DNA from: Bacteroidales bacterium
GTDB taxonomy: Bacteria; Bacteroidota; Bacteroidia; Bacteroidales; UBA7960
DNA: 49,729 nt
Direction: 5' to 3'
Assembly: GCA_003559735.1 (NCBI GenBank)
Contig: PWKN01000176.1
Span: forward strand, 1 to 49,729
Notes under the pieces: generated by a model
Seen by the model: only the letters and a program-made list of their open reading frames with translations
Told to the model about the DNA's origin: nothing
Database searches by the model: none
Translations under genes and position numbers: made by a program
Shown: piece by piece, positions 26,378-33,684 of the stretch
Numbering within the stretch: position 1 is the first letter of the stretch
Layout of the letters: every line of letters starts with the position of its first letter

Positions 26378-27328
26378 ATGCAAATATGGACATTTATTCA
26401 GGGAAAGCTATCGGTTGGTGACCCTGTAATGCTCATTGCAGTCGCGCACACAAAAGGAAGCAGTCCGGGGAAAAAAGGGTTTAAAATGGTTGTTGCTTCT
26501 GACGGGACGGTTGAGGGCTCCGTGGGTGGTGGACTAATGGAGTACCAGGTGGTTGAACTGGCAAGGGAAAGGTTAAAAAAAGGAGGGGGTTCTCCATTTT
26601 TGAAAAGGCTGGTCCATTCATCTGATGCTGAAGAGGATGCTTCCGGGTTGATCTGTGAGGGTGAACAGCAACTGGCGTTTGTCCCCCTTCATCCCGGCGA
26701 CCAGGATGGAATTACCCTCCTTGCCGGTTGCGTTGATGATGGGAATGAGGGGACGCTGGTGTTGTCGCCGGGCGGTTTTGCATTTCACCGGAAGCCAGGG
26801 GAGGAAGTGCCTGGTGAGGGGCTGACCATAACCGGTCAGGACTGGCAGTACGTTGAACGGATGATGCCAGTAAATACAATGTATGTATTTGGTGGCGGAC
26901 ACATCAGTGTTCCCTTGAGTCAGCTCGGGCGAATGCTTGGCTTCAGGGTGGTGGTGCTGGACGACAGGCAGGACCTTGAGACAATGAAAAACAACCCCTA
27001 TGCCCATGAAAAAAGGCGGATCAACTACCTGAACGCTGCCGCTTGCATCCATCATCCTGAAAACTCATATGCGGCGATCATGACGGTATCGCACGAGACC
27101 GATCAGCATATACTGGAGCAATTGCTGCCATTGCCATTGAAATACCTGGGGATGATCGGGAGCAATGCCAAAATAAAAAAGATATTTTCCAATCTTCTTG
27201 ATAAGGGATTTGGTCAGGATGGGTTAAACCGGGTTGATGCCCCGATGGGGTTGGACATCAACAGCCGGACACCGGCAGAAATTGCCGTTAGCATTTATTC
27301 TTTGATCATTCAAAGGAAAAATGCCTGA
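26378..27328 (+). CDS. XdhC/CoxI-family molybdenum-hydroxylase maturation factor
   Basis: 316 residues. XdhC proteins bind molybdenum cofactor and help load and sulfurate it in xanthine dehydrogenase-type enzymes. The N-terminal XdhC_CoxI domain has TKGSSPGKKGFKM and GSVGGGLMEY (47-56), and LICEG at 91-95. The Rossmann-like C-terminal domain has YVFGGGHISVPL (169-180), VVLDDRQ and MIGSNAKIKKI. In many homologues the SVGGG segment is SxGGC; here the Cys position is Leu53. No molybdenum hydroxylase is encoded in the window. The position next to ygeY-ygeW suggests purine metabolism. It converges with the atp operon. Confidence 0.85.
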   Translation: MQIWTFIQGKLSVGDPVMLIAVAHTKGSSPGKKGFKMVVASDGTVEGSVGGGLMEYQVVELARERLKKGGGSPFLKRLVHSSDAEEDASGLICEGEQQLAFVPLHPGDQDGITLLAGCVDDGNEGTLVLSPGGFAFHRKPGEEVPGEGLTITGQDWQYVERMMPVNTMYVFGGGHISVPLSQLGRMLGFRVVVLDDRQDLETMKNNPYAHEKRRINYLNAAACIHHPENSYAAIMTVSHETDQHILEQLLPLPLKYLGMIGSNAKIKKIFSNLLDKGFGQDGLNRVDAPMGLDINSRTPAEIAVSIYSLIIQRKNA

Positions 27329-27408
27329 TCTGAAGTGTTTTTGTTTGCTTTTTATTAATAATGCAGGAAGCATGAAGGTGCTTGCAGGCCGGCAGGGCCA
27401 GGGTCAGA

Positions 27409-28302
27409 CTAATGGGTGATGCGTTCAGCACCACCGACAATGTCGAGGAGCTCCCTTGTTACAGCCGCCTGGCGCGCCTTATTGTAAGAGAGGGTCAGGT
27501 TTTTAAGCATTTCATCGGCATTGTCAGTGGCTTTATGCATTGCCGTCATCCTGCTCCCGTGCTCGGAAGCGGAGGCATCCAGCAGGATCCGGTAAATATT
27601 GTACTGAATGTATTGTCTGCACATATAATCTACCACCTGCTCGTGATCAGGTTCGAGTATCAGCCGTTCATTGGGCAGGACAGCTGATTCAGCTTTTCTT
27701 TTCAACAGCATTTCATCGATGGCCACAGGCAGCACCTGTTCGGCGGTTAGCTCGTGAACCACTGCATTTTTGAAGCGGTTATACACCATGATCACACGTC
27801 CGTAATTCTTTTTAATGAACAGGTCCATTGCCTGGCGTGAAAGGTCGGCAGCCGCTTCATACGTTGGCTTTTCAATTAAGTGGTGGGGTCCGGGAATGAG
27901 CTCTGTATCTTTGTTCTTTAAAAAGAACTGCTCTGGTTTTTTCCCAATCACCATCAGTTGTACTTTGCTGCCTTCCTTTTGCAGCATGTCGATCTTGTTT
28001 CTGCAATATTTGATAAGAAGCGCATTATATGTCCCGCACAGCCCTTTGTTGGATCCAATACAGATAACCAGCACATCATGTGCTGTCTTTTTTTTCATGA
28101 ACACATTTTGTTTTGACAGGGGGAGGTAGTTCATCACCTGGTCGAGAATATGCTTAAGCAGATGCGCGTAGCTGCGCAGGTGCACGATGTCGTTTTGTAC
28201 CCTGCGCAATCTGGACGCAGCTACCATTTTCATGGCACTCGTAATCTTGTGGGTTGACCTGACGGTAGCTATTCGTGTTCGTATTTCTTTCAGGCTTGGC
28301 AT
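27409..28302 (-). CDS. atpG: ATP synthase gamma subunit
   Basis: Central stalk of F1. 297 residues, normal length, with the conserved N-terminal helix (LKEIRTRIATVRSTHKITSAM, in two parts) that forms the rotor coiled coil and the C-terminal ASEHGSRMTAMHKATDNA segment that completes it. It is the last gene of the operon. No atpD or atpC follows; the next gene is the convergent xdhC. Confidence 0.97.
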   Translation of the reverse strand: MPSLKEIRTRIATVRSTHKITSAMKMVAASRLRRVQNDIVHLRSYAHLLKHILDQVMNYLPLSKQNVFMKKKTAHDVLVICIGSNKGLCGTYNALLIKYCRNKIDMLQKEGSKVQLMVIGKKPEQFFLKNKDTELIPGPHHLIEKPTYEAAADLSRQAMDLFIKKNYGRVIMVYNRFKNAVVHELTAEQVLPVAIDEMLLKRKAESAVLPNERLILEPDHEQVVDYMCRQYIQYNIYRILLDASASEHGSRMTAMHKATDNADEMLKNLTLSYNKARQAAVTRELLDIVGGAERITH

Positions 28303-28332
28303 ATCCTATTCATATTGCACACCTTGACCGGC

Positions 28333-29937
28333 TCAATGGGTTTTTTCCGGGGGAGTTTCCAGTATGGATGTGATGATTTGTTTTGCTGTATCACGGATAA
28401 TATCCATGCTTTCTTCATTCCACCGGTCATTTTTGATTTGTTGCAACAGATCGGGATTCTTTTCGCGCAACCTGCTGATCAGCTCAGTTTCGAATTGGCC
28501 TGTTTTCTCAACAGGTAATTCTTTGAGCAGGCCTTTGGTGCCGCAATAGAGAATTACAACCTGTTCTTCAACGGGTATTGGATGGAATTGTTTTTGCTTC
28601 AGTATTTCCATGTTTCGTGCCCCCTTGTCAAGGATCTCCCGTGTGGTGGGATCCAGATCGGAGCCAAACTTGGCGAACGCTTCTAATTCGCGATAGTGTG
28701 CCTGGTCTATTTTCAATGTCCCGGCAACTTTTTTCATGACTTTCATTTGGGCGTTTCCTCCAACCCGGCTAACCGAAACACCAACATTGACCGCAGGTCT
28801 TACGCCCCCATGAAACAAACCCGACTCAAGAAAGATTTGTCCGTCGGTTATGGATATCACATTGGTTGGAATGTAAGCCGATACATCGCCAGCCTGGGTT
28901 TCCACAATGGGAAGAGCCGTAAGGGAGCCGCCACCTTTTACCATATCCCTCACCGAGTCGGGTATATCGTTCATTTGTCTTGCTATTTCATCGGAAGCAA
29001 TGATTTTTGCCGCCCTTTCGAGCAGGCGCGAATGGAGGTAAAACACATCGCCCGGATAGGCTTCCCTGCCGGGAGGTCTTCTCAGGAGCAATGAAACCTC
29101 CCTGTAAGAAACGGCTTGCTTTGAAAGATCATCGTAGATGACCAGTGCATGCCTTCCGGTATCCCTGAAAAACTCACCGATGGCTGCACCGGTAAACGGG
29201 GCAAAAAACTGCATGGCTGCAGAGTCACTGGCTGAGGCAGAAACAATTACGGTATAATCCATTGCCCCATGCTTTTCCAACTGTTCAGCTATAGTTGCAA
29301 CCGTTGATCCTTTCTGTCCAATCGCAACATAAACACAAAATACAGGTGCACCCTCCTCAAAAACCGTCCTCTGGTTGATTATGGTGTCAATGGCAATGGC
29401 TGTTTTTCCTGTCTGACGGTCACCTATGATGAGTTCACGTTGCCCACGGCCGATCGGGATCATTGTGTCGATGGCCTTGATGCCTGTTTGCAGCGGTTCA
29501 TTTACTGGTTGCCGGTAGATCACCCCTGGTGCTTTCCGTTCAAGGGGCATGTCATAAAGCGGACCTTCCGGAGTCCCTTTCCCATCAACCGGTTGACCGA
29601 GGGTGTTTACCACCCTGCCAAGCAAGCCTTCACCAACCCTGACCGATACAATATTGCCAGTACGTTTAACAATGTCACCCTCTTTCAGGTTGCGTGGATC
29701 ACCAAGCAGGACAATGCCGGCATTGTCTTCTTCCAGGTTTAGCACCACACCGGTCAGTCCGTCGTCGTTACAGGTGATCATCTCACCCGACCATGCATTG
29801 CTGAGTCCGTAGATACGGGCAATCCCATCCCCAACCTGCAATATGGTGCCTGTTTCCTCCAGCTCTGTCTCCATGCTGAAACCAGCCATCTCTCTCCGCA
29901 AAATAGCCGATATCTCCGAAGGTTTTATGTCAGACAT
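28333..29937 (-). CDS. atpA: ATP synthase alpha subunit
   Basis: Non-catalytic nucleotide-binding subunit of F1, 534 residues. The P-loop GDRQTGKTA is at 172-180. Other family segments include the N-terminal [11 protein letters not shown], the PIGRGQREL motif, [12 protein letters not shown] and GKARNM-type C-terminal region. It lies 12 bp after atpH and 30 bp before atpG. Confidence 0.98.
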   Translation of the reverse strand: MSDIKPSEISAILRREMAGFSMETELEETGTILQVGDGIARIYGLSNAWSGEMITCNDDGLTGVVLNLEEDNAGIVLLGDPRNLKEGDIVKRTGNIVSVRVGEGLLGRVVNTLGQPVDGKGTPEGPLYDMPLERKAPGVIYRQPVNEPLQTGIKAIDTMIPIGRGQRELIIGDRQTGKTAIAIDTIINQRTVFEEGAPVFCVYVAIGQKGSTVATIAEQLEKHGAMDYTVIVSASASDSAAMQFFAPFTGAAIGEFFRDTGRHALVIYDDLSKQAVSYREVSLLLRRPPGREAYPGDVFYLHSRLLERAAKIIASDEIARQMNDIPDSVRDMVKGGGSLTALPIVETQAGDVSAYIPTNVISITDGQIFLESGLFHGGVRPAVNVGVSVSRVGGNAQMKVMKKVAGTLKIDQAHYRELEAFAKFGSDLDPTTREILDKGARNMEILKQKQFHPIPVEEQVVILYCGTKGLLKELPVEKTGQFETELISRLREKNPDLLQQIKNDRWNEESMDIIRDTAKQIITSILETPPEKTH

Positions 29938-29949
29938 ACTGTAATAGGT

Positions 29950-30516
29950 TTATAGGGTACTTAAATGTTTTTTCATTTTTTGAAAACGTTGTTTTACACT
30001 GGCATCGTAACGCTTCTCTTCCATATGGAGTATAAAGCCGCCAATGATATCCGGATCGATGTGTTCTTCAAACTCAATTTCGTGCGGTGTAAGTTTCCGG
30101 GCAGCCTCAAGTGCACGCATCCGCAACTGATCGTCCATCGGAACAGCCGTTGTTACCTTTACCCTTTCGATCCCTGCATATTGTTTGTACAGGGCAATAT
30201 AAGCGCCCGATATCCCTTCAAGCATACCCCCCCGTTGTTTTCTTACAATAAGCATCATGTACCTTAGTATAAACGGGTGAACGTGGTGTTCAAAAAGACG
30301 GGACAACACGTTTTGCTTGCTTGTGTTTCTGATCACCGGACTTTTTAACAAAATGGCAAGGTCTTTGTTCCTGCTGAATACTTCATGAATGTTCTTCATG
30401 TCTTCGTAAGAACGTTCCAGGATATTGTTTTCTTCTGCCAGGGAAAGAAAAGCCCTCGCATAACGTTTGTTCAGTATATGGTGGTTCCTGGGCATTGTGG
30501 TGCGGGTATGCGTCAT
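29950..30516 (-). CDS. atpH: ATP synthase delta subunit
   Basis: Peripheral-stalk subunit connecting F1 alpha to the b subunits. 188 residues, with the NKRYARAFLSLAEE N-terminal segment and the C-terminal IDPDIIGGFILHMEEKRYDAS motif of the OSCP/delta family. Two starts are possible, at 30516 and at MPRNHH, 7 codons later. It lies between atpF and atpA in the usual order. Confidence 0.95.
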   Translation of the reverse strand: MTHTRTTMPRNHHILNKRYARAFLSLAEENNILERSYEDMKNIHEVFSRNKDLAILLKSPVIRNTSKQNVLSRLFEHHVHPFILRYMMLIVRKQRGGMLEGISGAYIALYKQYAGIERVKVTTAVPMDDQLRMRALEAARKLTPHEIEFEEHIDPDIIGGFILHMEEKRYDASVKQRFQKMKKHLSTL

Positions 30517-30576
30517 TGATCTTTCAGGGACAATGACAGTTGAAAGCCATTCTGTGACAGGCTTTTTATTGCGGCA

Positions 30577-31071
30577 TCAGTTGGCTGCCACCTCTTCAAG
30601 CAATTTATGGATGTAGCGTGTATTGCGCTCTCTGTCACTGAATTCCTCATTCAGTACTTTTTCTGCAATATCAAGCGACAAGGCCGACAACTGGCTTCTG
30701 ATCTCCATCATGGCTTCTTTCTTGTATTTATTGATCATCTCATCTGTTTTCTCGCTGATGATCCTGGCCTCTTCCCTGGCTTTCTCTTTTGCCGACTCGA
30801 TTATCCTTTCTCCCTCAGCGTGTGCTTTTTCTGTGATCTCTTCATACAACTTTTCCGCCTCAGCCACTTTATCTGTTTTTAAGACAGCCAGCTGAGACAT
30901 TTCATATTCAATCCGTTTGGCATCGCTGAAGGCTTTTGCCAGTTTTTTTTCGCGTTGATTCAGCACATTGAGTATGGGTTTCCAGGCGTATTTCTTCAGG
31001 ATCAGTAAAACAAATCCAAATGAAACTGTCATCCAGAAGATCAACCCCAATCCCGGCATTAATAATTCCAT
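30577..31071 (-). CDS. atpF: ATP synthase b subunit
   Basis: 164 residues: one N-terminal membrane helix (about 8-26) followed by a long charged coiled coil with many Glu, Lys and Ala, the form of the Fo peripheral stalk. [19 protein letters not shown] after the helix is typical. There is a single atpF and no b' paralogue, so a b2 homodimer is expected. Confidence 0.95.
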   Translation of the reverse strand: MELLMPGLGLIFWMTVSFGFVLLILKKYAWKPILNVLNQREKKLAKAFSDAKRIEYEMSQLAVLKTDKVAEAEKLYEEITEKAHAEGERIIESAKEKAREEARIISEKTDEMINKYKKEAMMEIRSQLSALSLDIAEKVLNEEFSDRERNTRYIHKLLEEVAAN

Positions 31072-31188
31072 AGTTCAATTGTTTTTATCCTGCATTGTTC
31101 ATGCAGGTGTTAACCTGGTGTCCGGTACTCTGCAGCAAGTTTTCACCACCATGTGTGCCTGAGAAAAAAACAGGCCCTGCAGACGTAC

Positions 31189-31452
31189 TTAATTTACAAA
31201 TAATGTCAGCAGGATGATCACGAGCGCAAAGAAGGTGATCCCTTCTATAAGTGCTGCTGCCACAACCATTGATGAACGGAGGTCATTTCCGGCTTCCGGT
31301 TGTCTGGCAATGTTTTCGATGGCGCTCCTGGCAATCAGTGAAATACCGTACGCAGCGCCGAAAACTGCGATCACGGCCATCAATCCGGCTCCGAGTTTCA
31401 TCCATTCGTGTGCAATCTCCACACTGTTTAGCAATACAAAAGGTACTGTCAT
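31189..31452 (-). CDS. atpE: ATP synthase c subunit
   Basis: 87-residue hairpin of two hydrophobic helices with the polar loop ARQPE. The ion-binding carboxylate is Glu70 in LIEGITFF. The Glu is followed by Gly-Ile rather than Ser/Thr, and no Gln is seen at the first-helix position used in Na+-type rings, so a proton-coupled ring is the likelier reading. The N-terminus is slightly longer than in E. coli. The 117-bp gap to atpF has no gene. Confidence 0.95.
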   Translation of the reverse strand: MTVPFVLLNSVEIAHEWMKLGAGLMAVIAVFGAAYGISLIARSAIENIARQPEAGNDLRSSMVVAAALIEGITFFALVIILLTLFVN

Positions 31453-31497
31453 AACTATCGTTTTTGGGTTAATAATTCATTCATTTTAAATTACCGG

Positions 31498-32637
31498 TCA
31501 GTGATCTGCTTTTGGCACGGCCATGCCAAAGAAGAATGCACTGAACAGGGTAAATATGTAAGCCTGTAAAAAAGCGACCAGGATCTTTAAAAAGTTTAAA
31601 AATATAAGGAAAACAACTGTTATCGGAGATATGGCGTACCCCAGCAAGATACTGACACTGCCAAGGACAAAGACCAGTGAGGTAAGACTCAGTATCACCA
31701 TATGTCCGGCGGTAATGTTGGCAAAAAGCCTGATCATCAGCACAAAAGGCTTGATGAGGGCCCCGGCGATCTCAATAACCGGGAGGATGGGTACCGGAAA
31801 CTTCAGGAACATGGGTACCCCCGGCATGTTGAACATATGTTTCCAGTATGTTTTATTGGCATACCAGTGTGTGGTGCCAAAAGTAAACATCGCCAGCACA
31901 AAAGTAACACTGATGTTTCCTGTAACGTTAGCACCACCGGGAAAAAAAGGGACCAGTCCAAGCAAATTGTTCAGGAATATGAAAAAGAATACCGTAAGCA
32001 GGTATGGCATGAACTGTTTGTATTTTTCCGGACCAATTGCCAGTATGGCGATCTGATCGCGAACAAAAAGGATAAGGGGTTCAAAGAACAGGGGCAATCC
32101 TTTTGGGGTGGCATATATATCGGCACCCCGGTATCTTTTACCGATGCTGACAAAGAGCAGGCAAAGCAATGCCGATGCAACAAACACTGCCACAACATTT
32201 TTGGTAATGGAAAAATCATATACGGCAGACGCATGGGGGTCAGGGGTAACGCCATCTTCCAGAACCCGGATGGCGCGTCCTTTCTTTGGGCCATCTGTGG
32301 CAACCCGGAACCCTTTGTATGCACTGTACCCATGATCGAACCTCCGGCTTGAAAAGATGCTTAAACGACCCTCGTAAAAGAGGATGACCGGCAGGTGGAT
32401 GGAAAATTCACGGTCTCCAATGTCAAATAAATGCCATTCGTAACTGTCCAGCACATGGTCAACGATCACCTTCCTGGCATTGAATGACGGTGGTTCGCCA
32501 TTGCTGCCCGTACTTTTTATCGTGTCTGCAGCAGAGAGTGGGAGCGAGCAGCCGATGCAGATCAACGCTGTCAGGACCAGGGTAAACAGGGCCTTATATG
32601 TTAAACTCTTTGATCGTTGCATGGGTTGTTGGATCAT
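31498..32637 (-). CDS. atpB: ATP synthase a subunit with exported N-terminal extension
   Basis: 379 residues, about 100 more than E. coli AtpB. Residues 1-37 look like a signal peptide (LTALICIGCSLPLSAAD). Residues ~38-145 form a hydrophilic region, followed by the membrane helices and the essential Arg303 in MIRLFANITAGH. The C-terminal part has the proton-channel helix pair. The exported extension is known in Bacteroidota AtpB. MQRSKS at 32622 is an alternative start. It lies 19 bp after the AtpI-like gene. Confidence 0.95.
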   Translation of the reverse strand: MIQQPMQRSKSLTYKALFTLVLTALICIGCSLPLSAADTIKSTGSNGEPPSFNARKVIVDHVLDSYEWHLFDIGDREFSIHLPVILFYEGRLSIFSSRRFDHGYSAYKGFRVATDGPKKGRAIRVLEDGVTPDPHASAVYDFSITKNVVAVFVASALLCLLFVSIGKRYRGADIYATPKGLPLFFEPLILFVRDQIAILAIGPEKYKQFMPYLLTVFFFIFLNNLLGLVPFFPGGANVTGNISVTFVLAMFTFGTTHWYANKTYWKHMFNMPGVPMFLKFPVPILPVIEIAGALIKPFVLMIRLFANITAGHMVILSLTSLVFVLGSVSILLGYAISPITVVFLIFLNFLKILVAFLQAYIFTLFSAFFFGMAVPKADH

Positions 32638-32656
32638 AAAGCAAGCATGTGCAGAA

Positions 32657-33055
32657 CTATGGCTTGTTTTTTCTGTTTGTCCTTAGTTCACGATAAAGAA
32701 AGACCACTTCATAGATTGTATAGAAAAAATAGAAGACAAAAAACGTAACGATGAACGAAACGGCATCATCTGGAAAAACAAAGGCATAAGTAAGTAATGT
32801 CGCTACATATATGGCAAACCTGACAATGTTGACAGAGACAAACTGAACACCCAGTCCGTTCATCTTTTTCCCGGTAAGCCAATAAAGCAGGTATTTCGAC
32901 AACAGTACCACCAGGTAAAAATAGGGGACAATGGTCCACGACCAGGCTGGCACGTACTTACCAGGCATTAACAGGGCAAATACCCCATATACCGCAAACA
33001 ACAACAGGGATAATGTGGTTAATTGCCTTAGAAAGGATGTCAGGTTGATTGCCAT
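32657..33055 (-). CDS. AtpI-position membrane protein
   Basis: 132 residues with four predicted membrane helices (about 12-30, 38-58, 70-92 and 98-118), short loops and a basic C-terminus. It sits directly ahead of atpB, where atpI is found in other bacteria, and its size and topology fit. Sequence similarity to AtpI is not obvious to me. A role in c-ring assembly or ion supply is inferred from position only. It lies 44 bp after the bactofilin gene. Confidence 0.75.
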   Translation of the reverse strand: MAINLTSFLRQLTTLSLLLFAVYGVFALLMPGKYVPAWSWTIVPYFYLVVLLSKYLLYWLTGKKMNGLGVQFVSVNIVRFAIYVATLLTYAFVFPDDAVSFIVTFFVFYFFYTIYEVVFLYRELRTNRKNKP

Positions 33056-33099
33056 ATTGCATGCGTGGGTTTATCAGCAACGATCAGATCATTCGATCG

Positions 33100-33486
33100 T
33101 CAACTTTTTTTGTGTTCTGGTTTTGCCTGCTGTTCCGGCCTGCTGTCTTTGTCCATCGTACAGGTTCCGGTAAACCGGGCCCCTGGTTCGATCGATAGTT
33201 TATTTGTCACGATGTCACCTGAAAAAACGGCTGATGCCTTTAATGACAACAGTTCTGTGGCATCCGCCTTCCCTTTTATTTTTCCCGAGAAATCGGCATT
33301 GGCACAATATATCTCTCCTTCTACTATTCCGGTGTCACCGATAATAATTTTTCCTTGTGAGCGCACCTCGCCCATAATTTTTCCGTCAACCCGGATGTCG
33401 CCTTTTGAATGTATTTCTCCCTTAATGGTGGTACCCGATCCAACCAGGTTGATCGCAGTATGATCTGTTTCCTTATTCTTCGTCAT
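33100..33486 (-). CDS. Bactofilin
   Basis: 128-residue polymer-forming cytoskeletal protein. The core has the repeated beta-helix rungs typical of bactofilins, such as GSGTTIKGEIHSKGDIRVDG and GKIIIGDTGIVEGEI, and a hydrophilic tail rich in Lys and Glu. Bactofilins polymerise without nucleotides and act in cell shape and positioning. It is the first gene of a run with the AtpI-like and ATP synthase genes. This order is seen in other Bacteroidota. A functional link to ATP synthase is not established. Confidence 0.93.
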   Translation of the reverse strand: MTKNKETDHTAINLVGSGTTIKGEIHSKGDIRVDGKIMGEVRSQGKIIIGDTGIVEGEIYCANADFSGKIKGKADATELLSLKASAVFSGDIVTNKLSIEPGARFTGTCTMDKDSRPEQQAKPEHKKS

Positions 33487-33543
33487 TATCCAGTGGGTTT
33501 ATAAATATGAAACAATGTAAATGGTTGTGCTTTGAATCAGGAG

Positions 33544-33551
33544 CAAAAATA
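33544..33551 (-). promoter_or_regulatory. Candidate -7 box for the bactofilin-atp operon (TATTTTTG)
   Basis: This is a perfect TAnnTTTG element on the minus strand about 57 bp ahead of the bactofilin ATG. TTTG lies 15 bp upstream, shorter than usual. Confidence 0.4.
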
Positions 33552-33684
33552 TAAAAAATCTTCAATCAAATGTTCCGCCCTCCATAATTCATAAACATTT
33601 CCTTCTGATTGTGGCTGGTAAAATTGTGGACTCCCGGCATGCGTATAACATGACATTTCAGCAGCATGTTTGATAATAAGCAGA

